A stretch of 64,000 bases of DNA from positions 310,001 through 374,000 of the forward strand of contig NZ_SDHW01000003.1 of the NCBI RefSeq assembly GCF_004118265.1, written 5' to 3'. Under the pieces are notes generated by a model. That model ran no database searches. It was given only the letters and a program-made list of their open reading frames with translations, and was not told where the DNA came from. Position 1 is the stretch's first letter. Each line of letters starts with the position of its first letter. Made by a program: the position numbers and the translations under genes. This document shows positions 26,660 through 36,072 of the stretch, piece by piece. This DNA comes from Lacibacter luteus. GTDB lineage: Bacteria; Bacteroidota; Bacteroidia; Chitinophagales; Chitinophagaceae.

Positions 26660-27301
26660 ATGCAACGCATCTTTATCTATTCTGTGGGCTTTTCCATTTT
26701 ATTGTTTGCTTTTCGGGTATTCTATACCGGTAGTTTCATGTTTTTCTTTATACCGTGGAATTTATTTCTGGCATGGTTGCCCTTATTCTTCAGCACTAAA
26801 CTCAACGATGCAGCTTACAGTTTTCGCAATGTATTGTTGTTTGGGTTGTGGTTACTCTTTTTTCCAAACTCGCCTTATTTAATTACCGATCTGTTTCATT
26901 TGCAGGAACGGGCAGGTGTGCCATTGTATTTCGACCTGGTATTGTTGTTTATGGCTGCCTGGAACGGTTTAATGATGGGTTTGTTTTCGCTGCGTAATAT
27001 TGAACGTGTATTGCTGCAACGGTTCCCGGCAAAAAAAGTAAATGTACTGATCGTGTGTTTTATTGTATTGTGTGGTTTTGGTATTTACCTCGGCAGGTAC
27101 GATCGGTATAACAGCTGGCATATACTTACACAGCCATTCGATCTGCTTTATGGAATTGGTACGAAGTTGATTTCTCCATTTGAATACCCACGTGTGTGGG
27201 CAGTAACAATTTTGTTTACAGTCGTGCTGTTGCTGATCTATGAAACACTAAAGAAAATGCCTGCTCTTTTTGGAGAGCAGGCATCTGTAAAAAAGAATTG
27301 A
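26660..27301 (+). CDS. DUF1361 membrane protein
   Basis: 213 residues with about six transmembrane helices. The motifs FPNSPYLITDLFHL (residues about 72-85) and FGIYLGRYDRYNSW (near 150) mark DUF1361. The function is unknown. It is the last gene of the creD run, 4 bp after the lipid kinase gene. Its C-terminal codons overlap a hairpin that works as a terminator for the opposite-strand gene. Confidence 0.85.
   Translation: MQRIFIYSVGFSILLFAFRVFYTGSFMFFFIPWNLFLAWLPLFFSTKLNDAAYSFRNVLLFGLWLLFFPNSPYLITDLFHLQERAGVPLYFDLVLLFMAAWNGLMMGLFSLRNIERVLLQRFPAKKVNVLIVCFIVLCGFGIYLGRYDRYNSWHILTQPFDLLYGIGTKLISPFEYPRVWAVTILFTVVLLLIYETLKKMPALFGEQASVKKN
27257..27284 (-). terminator. Terminator for the leftward TolB-like gene, inside the DUF1361 gene
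   Basis: Bases 27257-27267 and 27274-27284 form an 11-bp perfect stem. On the minus strand it is followed by TTTTCTTT. It lies within the last codons of DUF1361. Confidence 0.65.
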
Positions 27302-27305
27302 ATCA

Positions 27306-30300
27306 TTAGAAGTCGAAGCCCAACGACACATGCATTTGCGGACGGCCTTTGAATATGCCACTCATCTGCCAGCCTGCATCGTAACGGATAAAATAACCAA
27401 GCAGTGTACTTCTTGCACCAAAACCATAGCTGCCGAGGAAAGGACCAATGCCCGGTGCTTTAATGGTTACAGTTACAGGGCTGTTTGGATTACTGGGATC
27501 GCTGTACGTAATTTCCGGACGACCAATTTTATTGTACTGACCATTCCATGCAGTACCTAAATCGATAAACTGCACCAGCTGGAAGTTGCGCAGAAATGCA
27601 TTGTTAATTGGCTTATTAAAGAGTGTAGCAAAAACAGGCAAACGTAATTCACTGTTAATTACAACTGCATTATTTCCGTTAGCAGCGTTTTGTGTAAAAC
27701 CTCGTAAGTTAACAGCAAGCGATTCGTAAACATAGCTTACATCATTTGCTGGTTTGTTGGCAGTATTAAAGTAACGTTCTTTAACCGCACCATTTCTTAT
27801 AACCTGGTTTGGTCCAAACATTAACCAGCCATCAGTACCACCAAGGTAGTAAACCAATTTATTATCTCCCCATGAAACATCTGCTGCACCACGTACTGCC
27901 CAGATAAAGTTGCGGTAAATGCGCAGGTAATGCCGTACATCAAAACCAAAATTAAATGTATTATCGCCGGGGCGCACTGCATAGTTACCTCCTAAACGAT
28001 GGAACATTTCCATCCACGCTTTTGCACGGAACCCAACCCAGATATTTGTTGCAGGGTTGATACTGTTATCGTGTACAAATTCTGCACGACCTACTGCAAA
28101 ATTTTCATCAAACGGTTGTTGTTGTAATGAGCCGGGTACCTGGTCATCGCTCTTGATATGATACATATCACGACGTAAAGCTGCGGTAAAACGTAAGCTT
28201 TGTACTTCGTTGAAAGGATAAGAAACATTACCTTGATAAATGCTGGTAATGCCCTGTACTGAATTACTGATGGTGCCGCCGGATGTTTGCAAACCAAGTG
28301 AAGAAGTTGAGCGGTAGTAAGTAAGTCCCCAATCGATACGGCGACGAAGATTATCGAAACGCATGTACACTTCATTATCCTGCAAACCATAGTTCATACG
28401 GAACATACCGGTAAACTTATAATCCTCCATAAACTCCATTGCACCTACACGGAACATGCCGTTTAACGGATTATTATTTCCAAGATTTACAGGGCCTGTT
28501 GCACCGGAATAAGGTTGAAAGCGGTTAATGAGCAATGCACTGTTCGATGCAAAGTTTGTACTTACATTATCAATAAAATATTTCTTCTTGTATGGGAACA
28601 AACGCATGCGGCTAAGCACTTCTTCTCTGCTTTGTGCTTTAGCACCCATCAGCTTTTCTGTAGTTTGTTGAGCAGAATCAGTTTTAAATTCTGTTTCAAA
28701 AAAATCGGTAGGTGGTTTTTGTATTGCCGATGAACTATCTACAATATCGGTACGTTGATTTTTATCTTCGCCTGCAATTTTATCGAGCCTTGTCATACGT
28801 TTCACATACTCGGTAGGACGTGCATTTACATTACGTTTGCGCAATGTGTTTTCATCAACTTTTAATTTGTACAGGAATTTAAACTCGCCCTGGCGGTTAA
28901 CTTCTGTAACCTGCCCGTTATCGCCTGCAATGCGTGTTTCCAACACACTACTTTGATAGTTGGTGATGGGGAAGGTGTACGAACTATCGTCGGTAACACG
29001 GAAGGTGTAAACCGAATCGGGCTCCTGTTTATTCCATGCCTGTAAGGTTGAATCGAGTTCTTTCGGTTCGGGGTTACGCAACAGTTCATCGCCAACCTGG
29101 AAAATAGTATCTAAACCTGCCGCAGTAGTACTGAAGAAACCTGCCCAGCGGTTACCAATACCATTTTGCTCACTGATGAATGTAAAGTGATTCATGTTGT
29201 ATTGCATGGGGTAGCGGGCATTACCATAAGGTATATTACTCAGCTGCGAAATTTGTTTGAATTCTGATTTGTTCCAGTTATCGATGAGGAAAACATTGTA
29301 ACGGTCTTTGGGTAAAACCGTATCGCCTGTTGGAGCATTGGGCGATGGACGGTTACTGGAAAAGATGATGCCTGTTTTGTTAGGAAAGGCAACAAAGCTT
29401 GCATCCAGATCGTCGTACACATCGTTGGTAACCTGTTCTTCTTTCATGCGATCGATCTTGTAAACAAACACATCGCTTTGGCCACCTTTAACAGCACTCA
29501 TCACCAATGTATTTGCATCGAGCATGTATTGCATATCATTCACCTGTTCAAAAGGCAACTCCACATTCTTTACTGTTTTAATGCGGCGAAAAGCATCGTA
29601 CACATTCAACAACACTTTTCCTTTTTCCCAAACAATCATTGCAATACGAGTGCCTTTCGGATCCCATGCCAGCAATGGATAATTCGGATTGGGTTGTTCT
29701 TCGAGGTTACGAACACCACTCTTCCACAATACCTTTTCCGAAATAAAATTCTCGTTCAGTATAACTCTTGTTTGTCCTTTTTTGTATTCAACAACAGCGT
29801 AGGTAAAGCTCTTTGGATTGGGGTTTGCCTGGAAACGGAAATAATCAGCTTTGCCAATTTCTTTTGGTAAGGTTAAACGACCTGCAGGTACATTTCTTCT
29901 TGCACGGATATCTTTAAAATATTTATCACGGTTGTAAACCATGAAATCTTTGAGTAAATCCTTCAGTTTCTTTTTTGCAATGGTATTGGTTGCACGGTTT
30001 ACATTTTTATAAATACGGCTGAGGTAAAGCATGTACGTAACATTTTCTTTACGATACTTCTCTTCAATATAATACCAGAATGCATGGCCGGCCAATTCGG
30101 GTTGTACATGTGCAAAGTGGTAGAAGTTTTTGTACTCCGAACCAATCATCGCACTTTTTAATTCGTTATCAAGTTTAGGGCTCCAGTTTTCTGCTACGTA
30201 AGAAATATAACCATCCGTCATCCATTGTGGTAAATCCAGCAAAGCCTGGTTTTGTGCAAACTCACCCAAATCATCACCAAACAATAATGTTTCAACAAGC

Positions 30301-30752
30301 ACTTTGGCAATACCTTGTTTTATCTGGCGGCGGAGATCGTTATGATCGCCATTGTAATAAACCACCATCTTGTTATTAACGAGCTTGGTTAAACCGCCGG
30401 CGTTGGGGTAGTCGAGCCCCATGCCAATGTTTGATTGTTTAAAATCGTTGAAGTTGTTATAAAGTACAATATTGATGCGGCGCTGTACTGCAAACTCAAC
30501 AAAATCTTCAATGCCCGGCAATTCTTCTTCTGCCACCTGTGTTGCAAACTTGGCCAGCTCCAAACCGTTAAGCGTATAGTGTACATTAAAGTTTGGACTT
30601 TGATAAAAGCTCCATTTAAACTTAGTATGCTGCACACGGTTCTTCCCAAACTCCACCGTGTTTACCTGCGCAGAAATATGATTTAAGAACAAAATAAAAA
30701 GAAGCGATGCTGTAACAGTAAGTCTTAGGAAGCCTTTCACTTGAATTCGCAT
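27306..30752 (-). CDS. Outer-membrane protein with TolB-like propeller and C-terminal barrel
   Basis: 1148 residues from ATG 30752 (an in-frame ATG at 30770 would add six residues ahead of the signal peptide). Signal peptide ends ISAQ. Residues about 30-290 resemble a peptidase-MA-like fold with LPQWMTDGYISYVAE, but no HExxH motif is seen. A WD40/TolB-like propeller follows (FSSNRPSPNAP near 465). The last ~400 residues are a beta-barrel ending MHVSLGFDF, a typical outer-membrane C-terminus. Function unknown. Its terminator lies inside the convergent gene. Confidence 0.72.
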   Translation of the reverse strand: MRIQVKGFLRLTVTASLLFILFLNHISAQVNTVEFGKNRVQHTKFKWSFYQSPNFNVHYTLNGLELAKFATQVAEEELPGIEDFVEFAVQRRINIVLYNNFNDFKQSNIGMGLDYPNAGGLTKLVNNKMVVYYNGDHNDLRRQIKQGIAKVLVETLLFGDDLGEFAQNQALLDLPQWMTDGYISYVAENWSPKLDNELKSAMIGSEYKNFYHFAHVQPELAGHAFWYYIEEKYRKENVTYMLYLSRIYKNVNRATNTIAKKKLKDLLKDFMVYNRDKYFKDIRARRNVPAGRLTLPKEIGKADYFRFQANPNPKSFTYAVVEYKKGQTRVILNENFISEKVLWKSGVRNLEEQPNPNYPLLAWDPKGTRIAMIVWEKGKVLLNVYDAFRRIKTVKNVELPFEQVNDMQYMLDANTLVMSAVKGGQSDVFVYKIDRMKEEQVTNDVYDDLDASFVAFPNKTGIIFSSNRPSPNAPTGDTVLPKDRYNVFLIDNWNKSEFKQISQLSNIPYGNARYPMQYNMNHFTFISEQNGIGNRWAGFFSTTAAGLDTIFQVGDELLRNPEPKELDSTLQAWNKQEPDSVYTFRVTDDSSYTFPITNYQSSVLETRIAGDNGQVTEVNRQGEFKFLYKLKVDENTLRKRNVNARPTEYVKRMTRLDKIAGEDKNQRTDIVDSSSAIQKPPTDFFETEFKTDSAQQTTEKLMGAKAQSREEVLSRMRLFPYKKKYFIDNVSTNFASNSALLINRFQPYSGATGPVNLGNNNPLNGMFRVGAMEFMEDYKFTGMFRMNYGLQDNEVYMRFDNLRRRIDWGLTYYRSTSSLGLQTSGGTISNSVQGITSIYQGNVSYPFNEVQSLRFTAALRRDMYHIKSDDQVPGSLQQQPFDENFAVGRAEFVHDNSINPATNIWVGFRAKAWMEMFHRLGGNYAVRPGDNTFNFGFDVRHYLRIYRNFIWAVRGAADVSWGDNKLVYYLGGTDGWLMFGPNQVIRNGAVKERYFNTANKPANDVSYVYESLAVNLRGFTQNAANGNNAVVINSELRLPVFATLFNKPINNAFLRNFQLVQFIDLGTAWNGQYNKIGRPEITYSDPSNPNSPVTVTIKAPGIGPFLGSYGFGARSTLLGYFIRYDAGWQMSGIFKGRPQMHVSLGFDF

Positions 30753-30822
30753 ATTTTCGTGTTGAATCATTAAGAGAAGTTGGTTTGGGAAAACCAGTAT
30801 TTAAAAGTACAAAAATCAATCC

Positions 30823-31464
30823 ATGTTCATTGTTAAAGCTTTTACATTCAGCCCTGTTCAGGAAAACACATATGTACTGTATAACGAACAAAAGGAGGCG
30901 TTCATTATAGACCCCGGCTGTTATTTTGAAGAAGAACGGGAAGAGCTGGCCCGGTTTCTTCACCAAAACAAACTCACTCCTGTAAAGCTCCTTAACACGC
31001 ATTGCCACCTCGACCATGTGTTTGGTAATAAGTGGGTACATGAACAATATGGTTTGGAATTACACCTGCATCCAAATGAACAGCGTGTATTAGACTATGC
31101 TCCGGCCAGTGGTTTAATGTGGAACCTACCTTTTGATAATTACAATGGTCCGCTGCATTGGTTGAACGAAGGCGATGAAATTTTACTGGGAAGCGATAAG
31201 GTTAAGGTTTTGTTTGCTCCCGGTCATGCTCCCGGGCATGTTTGTTTTTATTGCGAAGCACAAGGCTTTGTTATTGGAGGCGATGTATTGTTCAGGGGAA
31301 GCATTGGCCGTACCGATTTACCCGGTGGTAACCACGAAACTTTGCTCAACAGCATCCGTACACAACTGTTTACATTGCCCGACGAAACAACGGTGTATAG
31401 CGGTCATGGACAACCGACAACCATCGGTTACGAAAAAAAGTACAATCCTTTTTTAGCGGGCTGA
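30823..31464 (+). CDS. MBL-fold metallo-hydrolase
   Basis: 213 residues, short form. The zinc motif THCHLDHVFG (HxHxDH, residues about 60-69) is followed by GHAPGHVCFYC (His ligand), a GGDVLFRGSIGRTD aspartate motif, and the terminal SGHGQPTTIG. These are all typical of the glyoxalase II-like hydrolase group, which cleaves thioesters or related compounds; the actual substrate is open. It converges on the flippase gene and their 3' ends overlap by 12 bp. Confidence 0.9.
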   Translation: MFIVKAFTFSPVQENTYVLYNEQKEAFIIDPGCYFEEEREELARFLHQNKLTPVKLLNTHCHLDHVFGNKWVHEQYGLELHLHPNEQRVLDYAPASGLMWNLPFDNYNGPLHWLNEGDEILLGSDKVKVLFAPGHAPGHVCFYCEAQGFVIGGDVLFRGSIGRTDLPGGNHETLLNSIRTQLFTLPDETTVYSGHGQPTTIGYEKKYNPFLAG

Positions 31465-32964
31465 TATAAACTTGCCAATGTAGGGCAGGCCTTGCAATTC
31501 CTTTCGTTCCACCTGTACCACAAGCCAGGTAAAAAAGCCCAGCAATAATGTGCCGGTAAGTATGCTGAACCATAACGGTGCATACAGTAACAGAATCAGT
31601 TTATGCAGCACTACCAGAATGGTTACAACTATAAGATAGTTGATGATTTTTTTACGGGCATAAGGAACAGGATAATGCTTTTGGCCCAACACATAACTGC
31701 TCACCATCATCAATAAATAACAGCTGAAGGTTGCAATGGCTGCACCCCAGTAATGAAACTTGGGAATTAATACAATGTTGAGTAACACGGTTACTACAGC
31801 CCCGGCAATGGTAATAACTGCACCATACATATTTTTATTGGTGAGCTTATACCAAACGCTGAGGTTATAATAAATGCCGAGGAAAATATTGCCCATTGCC
31901 AGCAACAGCACCACATTCATACCCTCGCCCCATGCTTTCGATTTTAGAGTGAGGATCCATTTCAAAACATCGAGATACAACCCAATGCCAAGGAACAAAA
32001 AGCAGCAGGCTATTACAAAAAACTTCATTACCCGTGCATAGGTGCGTGGCGCATCTTCGTCTTTGGCCCGGTTAAAAAAGAAAGGCTCGGCTGCCATACG
32101 AAAAGCCTGTATCATAATTGTAATGAGTACAGCAATACGATAAATATTGGCAAACACACCCAGTTCATGTTTGGCTTGTTCCTTTGGCAGATCAACCACA
32201 TGCTGGTACACCAGCCGGCTAAGCATATCATTGATCATACCACCTAAACCAACAACGATAAGTGGGTAGCTGTAGTTCATTACTTCTTTCCACAATGCAC
32301 TGTCGAAATTGAAACGGATCTGCTTCCATTCCTTCCAAAGCAATAGAAAGGTAAACAGGCTGCCACACAAATTACCAATGAGGTAATAACCAATGCCCAC
32401 ATCTTTACTGTAAAAAGTGCCAATGAAGCTATCGGGATTGTTTTTTGCGTAAGAAGGAAGAATACCAAGAAACGTAAATACAATAAGAATGTTTACAGCA
32501 ATGCCTGCCACACGAACAAAAGCATATTTCTTCGGACGGTTCTCCTGTCGCAAACGGGCAAAGGGTAAAGTAGCTAACGTGTCGAAGAACAAAATACCCA
32601 GCATCCAGATAATATATTCAGGGTGATCGTTAAGCCCGGCCGCTCCCGCAATGCTGCCACGAAAAATATAAAGCAAAACCGAAAACAAAATGGTTGTAAC
32701 AAAAATGGAAAGGCTTAAGGTATTGTAAAGAGCTGTTCTGTCTTTTTCGTTCGAGTAACGGAAGTAAGCTGTTTCAACACCATAGGTAAATACAATACTT
32801 AAAAAAGGAATGATGGCATAAACCTGCGTAAGATCGGCCGTAACGGATGGCTGTGCAAAAATGAATGGCAATGCCATGTTCATTAAATAACCCAGGAAGC
32901 GACTTGCGATCGTGGGTAAACCATACCATAAAGTTTGTCCGGCTAATTTTTTTACGCTGCTCAA
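31453..32964 (-). CDS. Polysaccharide-type flippase (MOP/Wzx-like)
   Basis: 503 residues with about 12-14 predicted transmembrane helices and the MATE/Wzx-like layout. The N-terminal segment LAGQTLWYGLPTIASRFLGYL and the ETAYFRYSN motif are typical of lipopolysaccharide and polysaccharide exporters. It would flip lipid-linked sugars across the inner membrane. No glycosyltransferases are nearby, so no specific polymer is assigned. The 100-bp region upstream is shared with the divergent coiled-coil protein gene. Confidence 0.85.
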   Translation of the reverse strand: MSSVKKLAGQTLWYGLPTIASRFLGYLMNMALPFIFAQPSVTADLTQVYAIIPFLSIVFTYGVETAYFRYSNEKDRTALYNTLSLSIFVTTILFSVLLYIFRGSIAGAAGLNDHPEYIIWMLGILFFDTLATLPFARLRQENRPKKYAFVRVAGIAVNILIVFTFLGILPSYAKNNPDSFIGTFYSKDVGIGYYLIGNLCGSLFTFLLLWKEWKQIRFNFDSALWKEVMNYSYPLIVVGLGGMINDMLSRLVYQHVVDLPKEQAKHELGVFANIYRIAVLITIMIQAFRMAAEPFFFNRAKDEDAPRTYARVMKFFVIACCFLFLGIGLYLDVLKWILTLKSKAWGEGMNVVLLLAMGNIFLGIYYNLSVWYKLTNKNMYGAVITIAGAVVTVLLNIVLIPKFHYWGAAIATFSCYLLMMVSSYVLGQKHYPVPYARKKIINYLIVVTILVVLHKLILLLYAPLWFSILTGTLLLGFFTWLVVQVERKELQGLPYIGKFISAR

Positions 32965-33064
32965 GTAAGGATAATTACGATTTGTAAAAATAGGGAAACA
33001 TCAAACCAATATCATGCAACCGATATGTATTGTTTTCTATCTTCAACTCACAAAATAAGTTTAT

Positions 33065-33703
33065 ATGAAAAAACAGCTACTCTTTTTAGTTGCTATCTTT
33101 TTGGTTGCAGTGAGTGTGAAGGCTCAGAACTTTGGCGAACTGGAAGTGCAAAAGAAAAAAATTCCTGCTATTATTACTGATGTACCCTACACTCCATCTG
33201 TAACTGAAGATGCCATCAGGCAAAAATTCAGCCAAATGGGCTATAGTGCAAAAGAAAGTAAAGGGGTGTACACGTATAAAGCAGTACGGATTCCTGAAAT
33301 AATGGAAGAAACCTTTGATCTGTTATTGAAAGTTGAACGCAAGAGTCGTAAGGAAAAAGATGAAAGCGTTGTGTACTTCGTGGTAACCCGGGCAAATGAA
33401 AATTATGTAAAAGCTACTGATGATGCAGTATTGATCGCTAAAATAAAACAGTATTGTCTTGGATTTATTCCGTTAGCAGAAGCACAGGCATTGGAAGTAG
33501 AAATTAAAGGCCAGGAAGACAAAGTAAAATCGAATGAGAAAAAGCTGAAAGATTATGAAGATGAAAGTGTGAGCCTGGAAAAACGTTTACGCAAACTGCA
33601 GGAAGATATTGAAGAGAATAAGAAGAATATTGAAAAGCAGAAAGGCGAAGTAGAAAATCAGAAAAAAGCATTGGATATACTTAGAGCAAAACGAAAAGCT
33701 TAG
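33065..33703 (+). CDS. Secreted protein with C-terminal coiled coil
   Basis: 212 residues. The N-terminal signal peptide ends VKAQ (residue 21). Residues about 22-135 form a small folded domain with no recognised family. Residues about 140-210 are strongly charged with heptad spacing (LEKRLRKLQEDIEENKKNIE), a long coiled coil with a basic end. It is probably periplasmic and oligomeric. No operon partner is visible, and a terminator follows the stop. Confidence 0.65.
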   Translation: MKKQLLFLVAIFLVAVSVKAQNFGELEVQKKKIPAIITDVPYTPSVTEDAIRQKFSQMGYSAKESKGVYTYKAVRIPEIMEETFDLLLKVERKSRKEKDESVVYFVVTRANENYVKATDDAVLIAKIKQYCLGFIPLAEAQALEVEIKGQEDKVKSNEKKLKDYEDESVSLEKRLRKLQEDIEENKKNIEKQKGEVENQKKALDILRAKRKA

Positions 33704-33721
33704 TGCAATGTTTAATAGCAG

Positions 33722-33746
33722 CCCCGGTAATGCCGGGGTTTTTTTA
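33722..33746 (+). terminator. Intrinsic terminator after the coiled-coil protein gene
   Basis: CCCCGG (33722-33727) pairs with CCGGGG (33733-33738), loop TAATG, followed by a run of Ts. It lies just before the stop of the convergent peroxidase gene (33744). Confidence 0.88.
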
Positions 33747-34775
33747 TTGTGGTGCGGCAAAGTTGCTGTTGCCGGTAAAATTGTTATCGGTTAATGTGCG
33801 GAAGAAATCGATGAGTGCTGTGCGTTCGTTTGTTGACAGTGAAATGCCATTGCTGAGCAACGGATCGATTGTTACACTTTGCTGCACACCTGTCTGGTAA
33901 TGATCGAATACCTGAGAGAAGGCAACAAATCTGCCATCGTGCATAAACGGGTAACTTTTAAACAGGTTGCGTAAAGAAGGTACACGAAATTTCAACGAAT
34001 CGGTTTTGTTATTTGTTACACGCATACGTCCGAAATCGTTTAATGCAGTAACGGGCAAACCTATATTGCGGTAGCTGTTGTTGGTGAACAGTGGCTCGGT
34101 ATGGCAACTGTTGCATTTGCTTAAGAAAACACTATAACCCGCTTGCTCACTGATTGTAAACGATGCAAGGCCCAGTTTAACTGAATCGTATTTTGTATTG
34201 GCGCTGATGAATGCGGAAATAAATTGCGTGAGTGCAGCATAGATACGCTGCTGATTTATTTCGGTACTGCCATACATTTTCGCAAACTGTTGTGGATAGC
34301 GGCTATCGGTTTTAAGTTTATTGATAACAGATGTTATGTTTTCGTCAAACTCAATACTGCTGTTAATATGTGCAGTGTAAACATCTTCCAGGGCAGTGTA
34401 TTTTCCGTCCCAGCCAAAGCTTGTTTGCCATGCAAGGTTAAATAAACTCATGGCATTGCGTATGCCATGCGCACCATTTACACCATGACTTAAATCGTGA
34501 TTGTATGTACCAAATGCAGCAACCTGTTCGTGGCAGGAGCCGCAGGAAATGCTGCCATCTTTTGAAAAACGGTTATCGTAAAATAAACGGCGGCCCAGCT
34601 CAAACCCTTCTTTGGTTATTGGGTTACGTTGATAATAATCTGAAGCAGGGAAATACGCAGGTACAGCAACAGGATAAGCCGTTAGTTCCAGCTTATGTTT
34701 ACGGCAGGCATCCATTGTCCAAACAAAGAGAACAATGAAGGTTGCAATAAAAAAAATGCTGTTTCTTTTTTGCAT
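33744..34775 (-). CDS. Di-haem cytochrome c peroxidase/MauG-family lipoprotein
   Basis: 343 residues. The N-terminus has a signal with a possible lipobox (MDAC). Two c-type haem sites are visible: CGSCH near residue 78 and CNSCH near 222. LGRRLFYDNRFSKDGSISC and FRVPSLRNLFKSYPFMHDGR match the cytochrome c peroxidase/MauG family. It is expected in the periplasm, reducing peroxides or modifying a substrate. The arfB gene is 2 bp upstream, so the two are co-transcribed. Confidence 0.92.
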   Translation of the reverse strand: MQKRNSIFFIATFIVLFVWTMDACRKHKLELTAYPVAVPAYFPASDYYQRNPITKEGFELGRRLFYDNRFSKDGSISCGSCHEQVAAFGTYNHDLSHGVNGAHGIRNAMSLFNLAWQTSFGWDGKYTALEDVYTAHINSSIEFDENITSVINKLKTDSRYPQQFAKMYGSTEINQQRIYAALTQFISAFISANTKYDSVKLGLASFTISEQAGYSVFLSKCNSCHTEPLFTNNSYRNIGLPVTALNDFGRMRVTNNKTDSLKFRVPSLRNLFKSYPFMHDGRFVAFSQVFDHYQTGVQQSVTIDPLLSNGISLSTNERTALIDFFRTLTDNNFTGNSNFAAPQ

Positions 34776-34777
34776 AG

Positions 34778-35185
34778 TTAATAATCCGATAAACGCACTT
34801 TCTTACGGGTTTGTTTTTGCTCGCCCTGCTTTTTCTTGCTCTCGATCCGTTTTTCTTTTGCTGCCCTGGAAGGTTTGCTGGCAATGCGTGCTTTTTTAGG
34901 TGTCAGCGCTGTTGCAATCAGCTCGTTTATTTTTCGTATCACTTCTTCTTTGTTCGATTGCTGTGTACGGTGCACCTGACTTTTTACCAGCAGCATTCCT
35001 TCTTTATTAATACGGTTGCTGAGCTTTTCGAGCAGCAATTGTTTTTGCTGATCGGTGAACATAGCCGATGATGCAACAGCCCAATAGCCCATCACCATTG
35101 TTTCTACCTTGTTTACATTTTGTCCGCCGGCGCCGCCGCTACGTGCAGTCTGAAACTGAATTTCGCTGCTCACATCTTTTATCAT
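34778..35185 (-). CDS. arfB: Alternative ribosome-rescue factor ArfB-like (GGQ) protein
   Basis: 135 residues, the ArfB (YaeJ) size. The GGQ motif is at residues 20-22 in [14 protein letters not shown], and the C-terminal 40 residues are highly basic (KKARIASKPSRAAKEKRIE), as needed to enter the empty mRNA channel of stalled ribosomes. It lacks the codon-reading domain of RF1/RF2. The peroxidase gene follows on the same strand after 2 bp. Divergent from dtd, with a 59-bp shared upstream region. Confidence 0.92.
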   Translation of the reverse strand: MIKDVSSEIQFQTARSGGAGGQNVNKVETMVMGYWAVASSAMFTDQQKQLLLEKLSNRINKEGMLLVKSQVHRTQQSNKEEVIRKINELIATALTPKKARIASKPSRAAKEKRIESKKKQGEQKQTRKKVRLSDY

Positions 35186-35244
35186 ACATCAAACCCGAAG
35201 CGTTGTATTTTCGGTTTTCGAATGTACAACCAAATAAAGAATTT

Positions 35245-35697
35245 ATGAGAGCGGTACTGCAACGAACAGCACATGCATCTGTTAAAGTTGATGGACAAAT
35301 TACCGGTGCCATTGCAAAAGGGTTGCTGGTTTTAATTGGTATTGAAGATGCAGATACAACAGAAGATATGGAATGGCTGGCAGCAAAAATTGTGAACCTG
35401 CGCATTTTTGATGATGAGAGTGGCGTAATGAACTTGAGTGTAAAAGATGTAGGTGCCGATATTTTACTGGTGAGCCAGTTTACATTGCATGCATCAACAA
35501 AGAAAGGAAACAGGCCATCGTACATAAAAGCAAGTAAGCCCGATTTTGCAGTGCCGATGTATGAAAAGATGATCGTACAACTGGAAAAAGAACTGGACAA
35601 AAAAATTGAAACAGGGCTGTTTGGTGCCGATATGAAAGTAGAGTTGTTGAATGATGGTCCGGTTACGATTGTAATTGATACGAAGAATAAGGAGTAA
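35245..35697 (+). CDS. dtd: D-aminoacyl-tRNA deacylase
   Basis: 150 residues, the normal DTD length. The signature motif SQFTLHASTKKGNRPSY lies near residues 77-93, and NDGPVTIVID near 135-144 carries the cross-subunit Gly-Pro motif used for chiral proofreading. DTD hydrolyses D-amino acids mischarged on tRNA. I chose ATG 35245 (MRAVLQRT is the family start); the frame stays open for 59 codons upstream, which overlap the opposite-strand arfB gene. Confidence 0.95.
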   Translation: MRAVLQRTAHASVKVDGQITGAIAKGLLVLIGIEDADTTEDMEWLAAKIVNLRIFDDESGVMNLSVKDVGADILLVSQFTLHASTKKGNRPSYIKASKPDFAVPMYEKMIVQLEKELDKKIETGLFGADMKVELLNDGPVTIVIDTKNKE

Positions 35698-35733
35698 TTT
35701 GATAATTATTGAATTTGAAAATTTGAAAATGAA

Positions 35734-36072
35734 ATGGCAACAGAATTGACAATTAAACAGGCGCAGGTTGAAGTGGATCAATGGATTAAAACAGTAGGCG
35801 TGCGTTATTTTAACGAGTTGACCAACCTTGGAATTTTGATGGAAGAAGTGGGAGAGTTGTCGAGGTTAATGGTAAGAAAGTACGGCGAGCAATCATTTAA
35901 AGAAAGCGATAAAGGAAAAGAACTGAGCGACGAGATGGCCGATGTGCTGTGGGTATTGATTTGCCTGGCTAACCAAACAGGTGTTGATTTAACAGAAGCA
36001 CTTGAGAAGAATTTTGAGAAGAAGAATATTCGTGATGCCAACCGGCACCAGGAAAATGAAAAGTTGAAATGA
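35734..36072 (+). CDS. MazG-like nucleotide pyrophosphohydrolase
   Basis: 112 residues. The metal-binding pattern is E37-E38-x-x-E41 with E67-x-x-D70 (ILMEEVGELSRLM and LSDEMADVLW), the MazG/dUTPase-like all-alpha core. Such proteins hydrolyse NTPs or dNTPs to monophosphates and pyrophosphate. It sits 36 bp after dtd, and its stop overlaps the next start by 4 bp (ATGA), so it is probably co-transcribed with both. Confidence 0.9.
   Translation: MATELTIKQAQVEVDQWIKTVGVRYFNELTNLGILMEEVGELSRLMVRKYGEQSFKESDKGKELSDEMADVLWVLICLANQTGVDLTEALEKNFEKKNIRDANRHQENEKLK

Noticed and set aside
34778-35185. GGQ protein as a truncated second release factor gene
   Set aside because: The length, the basic C-terminal tail and the intact frame fit ArfB rather than a broken RF1 or RF2.
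35068-35244. Longer dtd start
   Set aside because: The extra 59 codons overlap the opposite arfB gene and are not part of the DTD family.
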